This document shows positions 23,425 through 35,495 of a stretch of 64,000 nucleotides of DNA, one piece after another (the stretch's first letter is position 1; each line of letters starts with the position of its first letter). The position numbers and the translations under genes are program-made. A model generated the notes under the pieces. The model did not search any database and had not been told where the DNA came from. It was given only the letters and a program-made list of their open reading frames with translations. This DNA comes from Cocos nucifera (taxonomy: Eukaryota; Streptophyta; Magnoliopsida; Arecales; Arecaceae), in the NCBI GenBank assembly GCA_006176705.1, contig QRFJ01004927.1, positions 143,501-207,500 of the forward strand, read 5' to 3'.

Positions 23425-23540
23425 TTTTTCTCGAAGAAAAACTCTAGAAAGGAAGAAGAGAGATCTCTAGAGAGGAAGGAGAGAGATCGTTGCTGAGCAC
23501 TCTTTTAAGAATAAGAAAACCTCAAGAACATAGGGCCCTC

Positions 23541-23552
23541 CTTCTAGCGCCA
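23541..23552 (-). other. Primer-binding site of Tat copy B
   Basis: TGGCGCTAGAAG on the minus strand, a few bases inside the 5' LTR (which ends at 23557). TGGCGC is the usual start of a primer-binding site for a tRNA 3' end. I cannot name the tRNA with confidence. Confidence 0.6.
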
Positions 23553-23792
23553 ATTCTATTGATGCAGAATCTGATTGACGCCTGGAGGTTCTGATCTAGA
23601 GTACGAAGAAGATGAGGTCGCTGTCGGTGACCTGCAAAATAAAGTTTCGTCTGAAGTTGGTGGTGGTGGCTCCGATAGGACCCTCCGATGATCAAGTCAG
23701 CTCTTCTGGGCAACAGAAATGGAGTGCTTAGGAAAGAGTTCAGCAGAGTTTTGAGTGGGAGAGGAGACCTTAGAGAAAACACTTTTGGAGGA

Positions 23793-23804
23793 TTTCTTTT
23801 TATA
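23793..23804 (-). promoter_or_regulatory. Promoter TATA box in the 5' LTR of copy B
   Basis: TATAAAAAGAAA. Its position in the LTR that precedes gag makes it the likely transcription start region of copy B. Confidence 0.55.
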
Positions 23805-24059
23805 GATAGAGCTTATAGCGGGTTGATGGTGACAGCTGTAGCTGCCTAATAGTGGCCGCTCGAGGTCTGATGGAATCAATCACGGAGGGAGGCACCGCCT
23901 ATAGTACCGTCTGCAGTAGATTGATGGTGACAGCCATCACCATCTGATAGCGGATCGCTATCATCTACAGTGGACTGATAGTGATGACCGCAGCCGTTCG
24001 ATACTGAGCCACTTAGGGCCGCATGGAGGGATGAAGTGCTTTGATGTATATCAATTTCA

Positions 24060-25300
24060 GAGGAGTTCGGACTTTCATAGAAATCCGACTGAAGAAGAGA
24101 TGCGGAAGGAGTTTGGCTCCTGTAGAGATTTGACTGAAGGAGAGATATAGAAGGAGTTCGGCTCTTATGAAAATTCGACTGAAGAAAGAGATGCGAAAGG
24201 AGTTCAATGAAGGAGAAATTCGGAGGAGTTCGGCTTCCATAGAAGTCCGACTGAAGGAGAATCTGGAAGGAGTTTGGCTCCTGTAGAGATTCGACTGAAG
24301 AGAGATAAGGAAGGAGTTTGGCTCCTATGGGAGATTCGACTGAAGAAGAGATATGGAAGGAGTTCGGCTCAATTGAAAATTTGACTGAAGGAGGAATGCG
24401 GAAGGAGTTCAACTGAAGGAGGAATTCGAAGGAAGTTTGGCTCCCATAGAAGCTCGATTGAAAAAAAAATTTGGAGAAAGTTCGTCTTCCATAGAAGTCC
24501 GACTGAAGAAGAAATTCGAAAGGAGTTCGACTATTGTAGAGATTCGACTGAAGGAGAGATATGAAAGAAGTTTGGCTTTTATGGAGATTCGACTAAAGGA
24601 GAGATATTGGAAGGAGTTTGGCTCCTGTGAAAATTTACTGAAGGAGGAATGTCAAAAGGAGTTTGGCTCTCGTAGAAGCTTGACTGAAAGGAGGAATCTA
24701 GAGAAAGTTTGGCTTTCGTAGAAGTCCGACTGAAGAGGAATCAGAGAAAGTTTGGCTCCGCATAGAAGCTCGACTAAAAGGAGAAATTTGGAAGGAGTTC
24801 GGCTTCCGTTAGGAGTTCGACTGAAGGAGAAGCTCAGAAGAAGTTCGGCTTCTATAAAAATTTGACTGAAGGAGAAATGCGAAAGAAGTTCAACTGAAGG
24901 AGAATTCGGAGAAAGTTTGCTCTCTCGTAGAAGTCTGATTAAAGGAGGAATCTTAGAAAGTTTGGCTCCCATAGCAGTCCGACTGAAGAAGAAATCCAGA
25001 GAAAGTTTGGTTTCATAGAAGTCCAACTGAAGGAGAAATCTGGAGAGAGTTCGGCTTCTGTAGAAGTTCAACTGAAGGAGAAATTTGGAAGGAGTTTGAC
25101 TCCCGTAGAAGTCCGATTGGAGGAGAAGCTCAGAAGGAGTTTGGCTTTCGTAGAAGCCTGACTAAAGAAGATGTCTGAAAGGAGTCCGACTCCTGAAGAG
25201 GTCCGATCGAAGAATAAGTCTAGGAGGAGTTCGGATCCTGAAAAAGCCCAGTCGAAGGAGAAGTCTAGGAGGAGTTTGGCTCCTGGAGAGTTCGACAGAA
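24060..25300 (-). repeat. 45-bp array in the 5' LTR of copy B
   Basis: Same unit as 15380-16560 but with more small indels, so open frames are shorter. Unit counts in the two LTRs differ, consistent with independent change after insertion. Confidence 0.8.
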
Positions 25301-25500
25301 ATTTGACCATTGGGGGAAGTCCGATTGGGGCTCGATTGCTGAGAAGTTCAACCAGCTAAAGGGGTTCGACTGAGGCTCGACCGCTGAATGAGTTCGACTG
25401 CTGGGGAGAGAATTTTCGATTGAAGCTCTTTCATGATTACCGGCTGCATTAGACTAAGCACCAGGCTGGACTTTGGTGGAAGCGAGATTTATCCCCAACA

Positions 25501-25994
25501 CCAACTATATGATAACCCAGTGCAGACTAGTTCAAACATCTGGCTACTCATATCCTCAAACTCTCAGAGAATAGAAATTCTAAAAAAAAAAGAAACAAAG
25601 AAAAAAAGGTTCAAAGCAGTGCTGGTGTTGTAAATATAGAAAAGTTTACAGCAAAATGCTCTATTTTAGTGTAAGATCATCTTGAATCGATTTTCTAAAA
25701 ATTTAAATCAAAACTGAATTAATTTTGATGATGTCAAGAATATTTAAGTATAAATTATGCTCACTAATGATGTATTTGAGAATGATTGTAAGATTTCAAT
25801 TATTTTACTTTAAAAGGTTTTCTCTCAAGAGCAAGGTAAGCAAAAACAATGAAATTTTCTTCTAAATTTTTTGTTCAATGGTGCTCTTATTTTTTTGCCC
25901 TTTTCCTTTGCCATTTTTTTTTGTAAAGACATGATTTAAATGGTATATTTGCTAAAGTTTGTTTATGTTTTAATGATAGATATTTATATATAAT
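25501..25994. other. Inner CACTA DNA between the Tat insertion and the transposase gene
   Basis: AT-rich, no coding sequence. The retrotransposon landed here, upstream of the transposase start, separating it from the 5' end and probable promoter of the CACTA element. Confidence 0.5.
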
Positions 25995-28265
25995 ATGGAT
26001 AAGTGTTGGATGAATTGTGTTAAGTTTTCTCGCGAATACATAGAGAGAGTCAAATCATTTATGACTTTTGTGGCTCAAAATAAGGACAAAGATTACAAAA
26101 TTTGGTGTTCTTGTTCATATTACTTGAATATTTATGTGGAGCCTCAAGAGAATGTCTTCAATCATCTATTGAGATTTGGCATGGATTCGATCATACACTC
26201 AATAGATATTTCATGGCGAATAGGCAGGATTTCAATTCTCTGGTAATCGAGATAGATTTTCATTTGTAGATACAGAAAGTGACAAGTTAGGTAATGACTT
26301 AAATAAAGATGAAGATGATAATGGAATAAGAGACTTGCTATGTGACGTCAGTAGTTTCGTTAATGATTATCCTATTGAGAAAAACTTAGGGACTTCTATA
26401 GATGCTAGCCATTCTTGTACCGATGCCTTTAATGATTTATTGATGAAAGCTACCAAAGAGTTATATCCGAGATGTATAAAATTTTTAAAATTATCATTTA
26501 TTATAAAGTTGCTCCATTTGAAAGTATACAACAAATGGAGTAACAAGTCTTTTGATATGCTATTGTCATTGCTAAGAAATGTCTTGCCTAATGGTCAATC
26601 CTTGCCAAAGTCTTACTATGTAGCAAATCATTTTCTATGAAACTTGGGCTTGAGTTATGTGTCAATACATGCATGTAAATACAATTGTGCTCTCTTTTGG
26701 AAAGAGCACGAAAACTATGATAGTTGTCCGAAGTGTGGAATGTTGAGATGGATGATTAATGATGGTAAGGATAAGAAGATCCTCTATAAAGTGTTATGGT
26801 ACTTTTCGTTAAAATTTAGACTGCAACGATTATTCATGTCGAGAAAAATGACTAAAGAAATAAGATGGCACAAAGATAGGCCTATAAGTGAGAGCAACAC
26901 CATGATTCATCCATTTGATGGTGAAGCTTGGAAGAGCTTTGATGAACAATATCCAGAGTTTGCTAGAGAACCCTGCAATGTGAGGCTTGGCCTAGCAACG
27001 GATGGATTCAATCTATTTGATAATATGTCTAATGCCTATAGTGTGTGGTTTGTTGTTCTTTTGGCATATAATTTATTCCCTTGGATGTGCATGGATGAGT
27101 CATTCTTTATAATGTCGCTACTTATTCCGTATCCAAAAGCACCGGGTAGAGACATTGATGTCTACTTGAAGTCATTAGTAAATGAGTTGAATGAGCTATG
27201 GGATAAGGGTATTGATGTTTTCGATGCTTCATATGGCCAAAATTTTTGAATGCATGCGATTCTATTGTAGACTATTAATGATTTTCCAACCTATGGTTAT
27301 ATTTCTGGATGGATCACTAAAGGATATATGGCATGTTCTGTTTGTAATAAGCATACTCTTTCTCATAAATTGAGGAGCAAAATTGGTTACTTGAGCCATC
27401 GATTGGTGTTTTCTTACTCATGACCATGCATGGAGGAAGAGCAAAAGGTTTGATGGCAAGGTGGACAATCGATCCCCACCTATCTTGCCAAATGGAGATG
27501 ATGTGATGCAATAACTATTTCATTTGAAGAACATAGACTATAAAAAGCATCCTAATAATAAAAGAGATCGAGATCAACAGAAGAGTTGAATTGGATAAAA
27601 AAGAATATTCTTTTTGAGTTGCCATATTGGTGTAAGTTGAGATTGAGGCATAACCTTGATATCATGCATATTGTAAAAAATATTTATGACAATATCCTTG
27701 GTACCTTGTTAAATCTTGAAGGTAAAACCAAGGATACTATCAAGGCTAGATTCAACTTGAAAGATATGAAAATTCGAAAGGAATTGCACTTGGTGAAGAG
27801 AAATGATGGGTCCTACATTATTCCTCCTACATGCTATACAATGTTGAATACTGAAAAGAAGAGTTTTTGTGAATTTCTTAAAGGGGCAAAGTTTCCGGAT
27901 GGGTATGCATTTAATATATCTCGATGTGCTAATATTGAGGAAAAAAAGATTATGGGACTAAAAATCCATGATTGTCATATTTTTCTACAAAGCATTCTTC
28001 CTATAGGCATGCGTGGAATCTTGAAGAAGGATGTGCCAGCTGTATTGATGGAGTTGGGTGACTTCTTCCATTATATATATTATCGAATTTTGATTGTGGA
28101 TGACATCGAGAAGATGTGTACAGACATATCCTTGATATTGTGCAAATTTGAAATAATTTTTCCATCAGCTTTCTTTGATGTGATGGTATATTTGGCTATT
28201 CATTTGCCAAATGAAGCCTCGTTAGGTAGACCAGTGGCATATCGATGGATGTATCCAATCGAGAG

Positions 28266-28350
28266 GTATCATAGTAACTTCTTTTAGATTTTAAATTTTA
28301 AATTTAAATAATTATTTATATTATATAATTATTCTAAATTCTAAATTTAG
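28266..28350 (+). other. Intron in the inner TNP2 pseudogene
   Basis: Donor GTATCATAG at 28266 and acceptor AATTTAG ending at 28350. Joining the exons gives the family sequence PIERFLVSLKRFVRNKA across the junction. Confidence 0.7.
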
Positions 28351-28651
28351 GTTCCTTGTCTCTCTAAAGAGATTTGTTCGAAATAAAGCTTGTCCTAGAA
28401 AGGTCTATTGCTGAGGTGTATGTAGTCAAGGAATGCTTGACATTTTGTTATATGTACCTTCGAGGTATCGAGATATACTTTAATGTGGATGAGCAAAATA
28501 ATGATAAAGCCGATGATGGTGACATAACAATATTTTTTCAACAAATTAGGACATTTGGAGCAACTCAATTTGTTTTCATACCCAAAAAAGAGCAAGATAT
28601 GGCTCATTGGTATGTGCTTTCCAATTGTAAAGAGATGGAGCCTTATTTTGA

Positions 28652-28728
28652 GTAAGTTTTTACCATCTAAATTTTATTATTAAATGTTCGGTATAGAGAT
28701 GCAGTAGTAAACGATACTTTTTTGTTAG
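28652..28728 (+). other. Second visible intron in the inner TNP2 pseudogene
   Basis: Donor GTAAGTTTT at 28652 and acceptor TTTGTTAG ending at 28728. The splice joins KEMEPYF to EEHKVELMEQN, as the family expects. Confidence 0.65.
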
Positions 28729-29380
28729 AGAGCATAAGGTTGAGCTGATGGAGCAAAATTCGTTAGATGTTGAGATCAGACACAGAGAACAATTTTTTTT
28801 ATGGATAAAGCATCAGGTGAGAATACAAACTCTACGATACTATTTATGTACATATATTGTATTCTCATATATTCAACTAATATAAATTATTTTATATAAT
28901 GGTAGATGGCAACTTGTACAAACTGGGCGAGGAAAGTGTAATCAAGTCTTTATATGCATTAGCATGTGAACCTCATGTTTTGGTTCAAAAGTACTAGAGA
29001 TGTATTGCAAATGGCGTGTGATTTCACACTGAAATTCGTGATTGTAAAGTCGCAAAATAGTGGTATTGCGATAAAAGAAAACCATGGAGATGATATTATT
29101 GATATTTTGGGGTATTAATAGATATTATTCAATTGGATTATGTCAAGGATAAAAGTGTTGTTCTTTTTAAGTGTAAGTGGTATGATCTTAGATCTAGGAA
29201 CGCTAATGTCAAGATCGATGGAAATATGCAAAGCATAAATGTAACCAGGTTATGGTACAAAAATGATCCATTTATTCTTGCAAACCAAGCGAAGCAAGTT
29301 TATTATTTACAAGACATGAAATTGGGACAAAACTGGCATGTTGTGAAAGAATGTCAGAGGGGTCGGGTTAAGTAAGATAA

Positions 29381-30880
29381 ACAAGGCCCTTCGTAAGAAA
29401 ATGAAAATCAATATCTCAATGAAAGAAGGACGACCCATTAATGCTATTCAATCCAACAAGCTATCAAATGAGCTTGGTATGATAGCAAGAAATATTTTAC
29501 TTGTGAAGCCTAGATGTACCAAATTAATAGAGGAAGAGATGCAGATTGCATTTGACAAACTAGAGGTAAGTAGAAATCATTGTAGTTGCATTTGTATTCT
29601 ATGCATATTTGTTAACTAGTATTAATATATTCTTTTCAACAAAAACTAGATATCAAGGGTTTAAAGACGGATGAGAAAGTTTTTGCTAGTGTTAAGAAGC
29701 TTCTTTTATTGAAGTCAAAGGATTAAAGGTACTGACTACATTTGCATTATCTTAACCATGGAAAGAATTCAAAGTCAAGTACTATAAGCACGACAGAGTG
29801 GATAGATCTTTGCACTTATTGGGACAAAGATAGGACATAGGTCAGTATAATAAATTATGTTTACATGTCAATGTCTTCTTTAAAGAATCTATTTTAGATT
29901 GATTAGCATAAAGTTTTTATCTTTTCGGCTAACATGTGAGAATAACAAAAAATCTAGAAGTTTTATCAAGTGCCAAGCAAACACTGGGTCAAAAGCTTTT
30001 ATACCTATACGGCATGAGATTGTGAGATGTCGTACTTTGATTGTGATTAATATTATTTAACATTTAAGTTTTTTGCAATAGTAACCCATCTTTTAAATAG
30101 AGTGAGAATGAATTGAATGGAGAAGAGTGCGATCGAATTATGTTGTGGTATCATACTCATTACACCCCAGGTTTTGGTGACACTCTAGGTAGATGGACAA
30201 CTCCCGAGTGCGAGGCAAAATGGGTGAGGACACTACACAAAAATAAAATTATGATTACTATTTTAAGTGAGCTTAGTTTTTGTTTTGAAATTAATCCTCT
30301 TCGAATTTTGTTAGAATAAAATGATGCAAGTGCTAGAGCAATCTATATTTGATGGCCATCCCATGATAGCAGATCAGATATGTGATAAAGTTCTGGGGAT
30401 CAAATCAGATTATATCTATGGTTTGGGAGTTGGACTTCGTCCAGAAGAAAAGAGTTTCTCTTTTATGTCTAAGAAAAGACTTCAAAAGGAGTTGGAGTAC
30501 TCGCAGGAGCAAAACCAAGAGATGAAGAATGAGATTGTAGACATTAAGATGCAGATGGAGCTTCAAAAAGCACATATGGAGCATCAACAAATTAAGGATT
30601 TTGGAAGCTCTATGCGCATCACAGAATATCTCTTTACTAGATTTATGATGTAAGTTACTTAAGTTGTTTTTTTTAATATGCCCCTAAATCTTTTTTGTAA
30701 GCATAATGGAATAATGTATGTATTTTGTTATTATAATATATAGGTAATTAATTGATTATGCTTTTCTTTTTGGCAGGGATCCCATGACTCAAGAACTTAT
30801 GAAGATGTTATTTTGAGGACATACATGGCAGAGAGGCTTTTTGCACTTGGGGTTGTCGACTTTTGAACTCACTTATTTTT
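29381..30880 (+). pseudogene. TNPA-like (Transposase_24) protein of the inner CACTA
   Basis: Second gene of the inner element. Islands on the + strand: MKEGRPINAIQSNKLSNELG and ARNILLVKPRC (29401-29560, a region typical of plant En/Spm accessory proteins), GRWTTPECEAKW (near 30195), and ADQICDKVLGIKSDYIYGLG (30373-30420), followed by an E/Q/K-rich coiled coil (30480-30600). The VLG...YIYGLG motif matches LGRRPSYVMGLG in the outer element, supporting the same gene family. AT-rich gaps with GT/AG-like ends suggest introns; stops in between make it a pseudogene. Confidence 0.65.
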
Positions 30881-31189
30881 GTTATAGACAATTGGATAAT
30901 GAGTTTGTTTGCTTTTGGTTAGAGGCAAATTGGTAGCCTAGATGAATATTTATTTATTTTTTTTAGAGATATGGTCTTTAATTGCTTTTGGTTGGAGACG
31001 TCATCTCTTTGGATGAAGATAATTTAACTTTTGAATTATAAGCTTTGTGTATGGATTTATCTTGATTATGAATTGCATATGAGTTCATGCTTTAGTTGTT
31101 GAATAATTCATTGATTGAAAATGGATGATGTACTTGGTATTTGAACATATATTATGAAATGCATTATTTTATATAGATTATAATTAAAT
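30881..31189. other. 3' region of the inner CACTA genes
   Basis: AT-rich, consistent with a 3' untranslated region. No gene. Confidence 0.4.
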
Positions 31190-31722
31190 TATCAATGAAG
31201 CAAAATATGGCTACCATAAAATATCCTTTTGACATTATGCGATGTTTGGAAAATGTTTCACGATGCTTGGAAAACATCATAAAAGATCCTCATTCCATCA
31301 CATTGGTGAAACATTGTGCAATTTTCCATATTCCACAATGTTTAGAAAACATCATGATAGATCCTTATTTCATGATGTTTGGTAAATGTCATGATAAATC
31401 ATTGTTCCGCGACGTTAGTGAAATGTCACTTAATCTTTCACGTTTCACGACATTTGAAAAACATCGCGATAGATCATTATTCCGTGATGTTAGTGAAATG
31501 TCGCTTAATCAACCAACGTTCCACAATGTTTGGCCATATGTCTTTTTTTTACATCCTTTCTATGACGTTGTGGGATGAACGATGCGATTGACCATTAGCA
31601 ACACGGCTAGCGCGATGTTCTTGATGATGCTTTGAAAAACATCGCAAAAAGTCTGTAGTGATGTTCTGCAAGACTTTTGGTGACATTTTTTAACATTGTG
31701 AAAAAAAATTTTCCTTGTAGTG
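31190..31722. repeat. Right subterminal repeats of the inner CACTA
   Basis: Repeated GAAAAACATCGCGATAG, GACGTTAGTGAAATGTC and CACGATGCTTGGAAAAC-like units run to the terminus at 31722. Short frames across them (31195-31591) are repeat artefacts. Confidence 0.7.
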
Positions 31723-32519
31723 AGAGTTTCTTCTAAAATATGAATGTTTTTCATATTTTATGTAATAAATTTCATAAATAAAAAATTTATTTATATAAAT
31801 TAATAACTAAAAGCAAGTAATCATGAAGATAATAGTCTTAACAAGCTAAATCTATCATGGAAAAGAGCATCGGAGAGAAATACTTCATAAAATTAACAAC
31901 ACGAGGTTCAATGCAAATTAAAGATTGTCATTTGAGTTGAATCATAAATTATTTTTATTAATTATGAATTATCTATAAAATTTAAAGCTATATTTCAATA
32001 AATTTTGCAGTAAATTTTATATATCCTATATTTTTTTTATCCCATTATAACTACTTACCAGCTATTCATGCAATTACTTGAATTATAAAATAAATTTTAA
32101 ATGATTGTTTTGGTACTTGCACTATATTATATGTGGTGACTTTTTATTTTTTTTCTTTATTTTTAAAATTACTTATTTTCACCCTTTTTAAAGATAAAAA
32201 TATATAATATATAAAATAAAATATATAATCTTATAAAATAATAAATAATTCTATATAAAATATCTATATAATTACATATAACATACATAAAATACATGAT
32301 TATAAATTATATAAATTACTATAATTTTTTCTTTTCCTTCCTTTTTTTAAATTATTTTAAAATTTATTTTTTAAAAAATAATATTTTATTTTAACTTTAA
32401 AAATATAATTAAATATTTTATATTTTATATTATTTTCTTTATTTACTTTTATTTTTTATTTTTTCTTATTTTTAAGTATTAAAAATAAATAAATTATAAA
32501 AAAATAAAAAGAAAAAAAA
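31723..32519. other. AT-rich part of the outer CACTA
   Basis: Strongly AT-rich with poly-T runs; nothing coding. It begins with AGA, the second copy of the inner CACTA target. Confidence 0.45.
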
Positions 32520-33130
32520 TTCCTTCCTCCCTTCCCTCCGTGCACCTGCACCCCCTCCCACCATCACCGCCACCCCATGCATCCCCTTCCACCGTCCCCT
32601 CCCCCTCCATCCCGCACCTCCGTCTGCACTCTCCTTCGCCTTCATGCCATCCCTCGGGTACCCCTCATCATCGCCACCCCCACACCTCGATCGGATTTCC
32701 ACTATCGGTCACCACCTGCCAATCATGCCCTCCTCCCCTTCTGTTCGTGCCTTCGTCCCCTCCACCCCCATGCCACCCTCGGGGTATTCGTCACCACTGC
32801 CACCCCCACACCTCGGCTCCATGACTCTCCTTCGCCCCACCCCGCCCCTCCTCCTCTCCTTCCTTCCTACCCGGAGCAACCAACCCTCACCCCCTCCCTT
32901 TCTTCGAGGATGCAAAAGAAAAAAAAAGGGTTTTGCTTTTTTTGAGGCGGCACGGCGACGGCAGCAACATGGCACAGCGACGATGGCAATGGCGGAGGTG
33001 GAAGCGGAAACCATCGATGGTGAGAGAGATCGAAAGAGAGAAGAGAAAGAATAGGCCTTGGTAGCCAACGAAGAGTGTTCGAGTAGAGGAAATAGGAGGG
33101 CGGGGGATGGGAGACAAAACGCACGAAGGG
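32520..33130. other. C-rich tract in the outer CACTA
   Basis: Abrupt C-rich DNA on the + strand with ACCCCCTCCC, CACCCCCACACCTCG and TCGGATTTCC blocks, then a purine-rich end. It resembles the arms at 51570-52010 and (inverted) 50300-50720, down to the order of blocks: CCACCCCCACACC, a TCGG-TCC block, a GGT(C/T)(A/G)CCACC block, then ATCATGCCC or its relative. Long frames on both strands show no domain. Confidence 0.5.
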
Positions 33131-33864
33131 GCAGGAATGTAAATTTTTAAAAATATTTACCAACACAAACTTACATCGATAATTTCTCTAATTAGCTACG
33201 TTAAAAAAAACGTAGATAATCAAGTTATTAATGATGTTTAATAATCATCAAAAATATTTAACAAAAAAATTAAAATATTTAAAGATACTTTTTGATGCAA
33301 ACTTATGTCGGCAATAATTATTACCAATGTCTAATAAACATCGGCAACTGTTTAACAAAAAATAAAATATTTAATAAAAAGTATAAGTTTTAGTGATGTA
33401 AAATTAACATTGACAAATATAGTATTTATCTATGAGAAAAATTAACATAGAAAATTAATTTATTTCTGACACATAATATTCATCACAAAATATTTTTTTA
33501 TCGACTAATAATTTATGTCAATAAATTTAGGTTATTATCGATGACAAAAAAAGGTCAAAAAATATTTATTTAAAATTGAAATTATTTTTTAAAATATAAT
33601 TAAAATTTAAAATTAAAAAAATTAAAAAATATTTTTTAACATAAATTATACATTGGAAATAAATTAAATTCCCTACATTAGTTTTTTTGTAGGTAATTAT
33701 TCTGGATACCGATGATTATCTTTGTCGTTAAAAGAGTCAAACATTTTTTGACGATTGTTTTACGTCGGCAATAATCTTAATGACCTATGTTAAGGGGTAT
33801 CATAGGCAATTTGAACATTTTTTGATGCAATATAAACATCAAGAATAAGTTTTTTAAATTAATA
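33131..33864. repeat. Right subterminal repeats of the outer CACTA, inner part
   Basis: Short copies of TTAGCTACGTTAAAA, ATGTCGGCAATAATT and TTTGATGCAAAC-type motifs, matching those at 8767-9480. Confidence 0.65.
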
Positions 33865-34845
33865 TTTATATTTTTATAAATAATTTATGGGTATAATTTT
33901 TTAATTTAAAATCGATCTTCATCATTTATTATCTAAATAATTATCATTAAAGTATCGTCATAAAAGTCCGCCTCAATCTCAAAGCCCTAGCTATGTTGAT
34001 CAATAAAATTTAATTTCGATGGTAAGAAATGATCGCATGATGATCTGATCGATAGAGGCCACCAATGGATCTAAAAAATTATAGTAATGATCTCGATAAT
34101 ATTTATAGTATACTATCAAAATTTTATCTCAATTGGACATCATTTTTACTATCAATTTAGTACGAAATAATTTTAACTATTAAATAAAAAATAATGATCA
34201 AAAGACCAAATGGCATTCGATTAAGATGATTTTTTAGATAAATAATCTTTCCTACTTTTTTCATCATTTATATGGTAATGATCATAAAATTCAAACCGTA
34301 TGTATATTAACCATCCATGTTAAGCAAATCTTATAAGAACACAAGTATAATTATTTAAGAACCTTTAGAATTAATATCAAGAGAATATAATTTTGGATCG
34401 TTCATATACGTGCAATTTGAATTTTATGATCATCACCATACAAATGATCAAAGTAGTAGAAAAGATTATTTATCTAAAAAATTTTTTTATAATCGAATGA
34501 CGTTTGATCTTTTGATCACTAATTTTTTATTTAACAATCAAAATTATTTCGTACTTAATTGACGATGATAATGATATTTGATTGAGATAAAATTTTGATA
34601 GTATACTATAAATATTACTAAGATCATTGTTATAAATTTTTGAATCCATCAGTGGTCTTTATCTATCAGATCATCATGTGATCGTTCGTAGCCATCAAAA
34701 TTAAATTTTATGAATTAACAAGCTAGGGCTATTTGATCGAGGAAAACTTTTGTAATGATATTTTAATAATACTTATTGAGATAATGAATGATGAAGATAA
34801 ATTTTAAATTTTAAAATTATATTAATAAATTATTTATAAAAAAAT
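33865..34845. mobile_element. ~1-kb foldback element
   Basis: Two long arms, about 33870-34320 and 34390-34840, are reverse complements with scattered mismatches. Diagnostic pairs: GCCCTAGCTATGTTG / the complement of CAAGCTAGGGC, AGTATACTATCAAAATTTTA / the complement of TAAAATTTTGATAGTATACT, and GATCATAAAATTCAAA / its complement. The central ~70 bp is unpaired. There is no coding sequence. It sits inside the outer CACTA, splitting its right subterminal repeats. Confidence 0.8.
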
Positions 34846-35495
34846 TATTTATAAAAATAAAAAAAAATTATATAAAAAAAGAAAATAATTATCGATGCAC
34901 GTTAATAATAGGTAATAAGCATAATTACCCACGTAACAAATAAACATAGATAATTAGGTTGATTACCTATGCTACCCTAACATCAGTAAATAGTTTAAAA
35001 AATAAAAAAATAAATGAATAAGTAAAATATTTGCGGACATTAATTTAGCATAGGAAATAATCCTAATTACCTATGAAAAGATTAATCATAGGTAATTACC
35101 ATAATTACCTATACTTAGTAAACATCAAAAAATAGTTTATAAAAATAAAAAAAATATAAAAAAATATTTATCGATGCAAATTTAATGTATGAAATAAGCC
35201 TATTTGCCTATATAAGATGTAAGCTTAGGAAATTATGGTTTTTACCTATACTAAATTAGTATTGGGAAATATTAGTGAAAAATTAAAAAAATAAAAGCAA
35301 CCATTATTGACGCTTTGTGTTAAATGCTGATGCAAATATGATATCGATAATTATATCTTTTGTTATGCTTTAGTGTCGCTAATTGTTCGATTTTTACCAA
35401 CGTTTAAAGATTCACGTAGCTAATTATGATCTTTACCTATGCAAAATTTTGTGTAGGTAAATTTTACATCGGCAAAGACCCTTTTTCTTATAGTG
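34846..35495. repeat. Right subterminal repeats of the outer CACTA, terminal part
   Basis: Repeated AATTACCTATG and TAGGTAATTACC-like motifs followed by ACGTAGCTAATTATG and the terminal TTTTTCTTATAGTG. Confidence 0.7.

Larger units (their letters stand above)
14884..25500 (-). mobile_element. Tat-type Ty3/gypsy retrotransposon copy B, full length
   Basis: 10,617 bp on the minus strand, LTR-gag-PR-RT-RNase H-INT-repeats-LTR. LTRs are 1,892 and 1,944 bp with TGTTG...CAACA-type ends. CCAAT/CCAAC flanks are a one-mismatch 5-bp duplication. Tat-lineage assignment rests on the RNase H connection text (SLNHFVSRSIERCMSFF, WTAECQRIFEKLKNYL), the integrase tail (FGTEAVIPIEL) and the long spacer between integrase and 3' LTR. 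All domains carry stops or shifts. Confidence 0.9.
23557..25500 (-). repeat. 5' LTR of Tat copy B
   Basis: 1,944 bp; on the + strand TATTGATGCAG... to ...TTATCCCCAACA. It contains a 45-bp array (24060-25300) and a TATA-like box on the minus strand at 23793-23804 (TATAAAAAGAAA), with divergence from the sister LTR. Confidence 0.85.
25995..29380 (+). pseudogene. TNP2-like transposase of the inner CACTA
   Basis: Transposase of an En/Spm-type element. In order: transposase-associated domain (MDKCWMN at 25995, CSCSYYLN), DAFNDLLMKATKELYPRC (near 26440), LSYVSIHACKYNCALFWKEH with CPKCGM (26650-26740), the Transposase_21 core with RLGLATDGFNLFDNMSNAYS and LLIPYPKAPGRDIDVYLKSL (26980-27180), LRHNLDIMHIVKNIYDNIL (27643-27700), the DUF4218 region with ALVG-like PIER (to 28265) and LKRFVRNKA, and the DUF4216 region with FKCKWYDLRSRNANVKIDG (29170-29220). 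Introns with canonical ends are visible at 28266-28350 and 28652-28728. Stops lie near 26640, 27249 and 27270-27560, with frameshifts near 26240 and 28390. The gene is complete in layout but not functional. Confidence 0.85.
13227..31722 (+). mobile_element. Inner CACTA (En/Spm) transposon
   Basis: The left end is TACTACAAGAATTTG (13227) and the right end is AAATTTTCCTTGTAGTG (to 31722), imperfect complements. Both are flanked by the trinucleotide AGA (13224-13226 and 31723-31725), the 3-bp duplication expected for CACTA. Subterminal motifs of AAACATCG / CGATGTTT type occur at both ends and differ from those of the outer element. The transposase genes are on the + strand. Without the 10.6-kb retrotransposon inside, the element is about 7.9 kb. 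Confidence 0.8.
8767..35495 (-). mobile_element. Outer CACTA (En/Spm) transposon
   Basis: The left terminus is CACTACAAGAAAAAGG (8767). The right terminus CCTTTTTCTTATAGTG ends at 35495, the imperfect complement. The flanking 3-mers are GGG and GAG, a weak match to the expected 3-bp duplication, but both flanks lie in the same GATACGG repeat tract. Subterminal repeats of TTACCGACGTAAA type crowd both ends. The minus strand carries TNP2-like and TNPA-like pseudogenes. The element is 26.7 kb long only because a second CACTA element sits inside; its own DNA is about 8.2 kb. Confidence 0.8.

Noticed and set aside
29641..30100. A separate gene between TNP2 and the coiled-coil frame
   Set aside because: Fits the intron/exon spread of the inner CACTA TNPA-like gene better; no independent start or domain.
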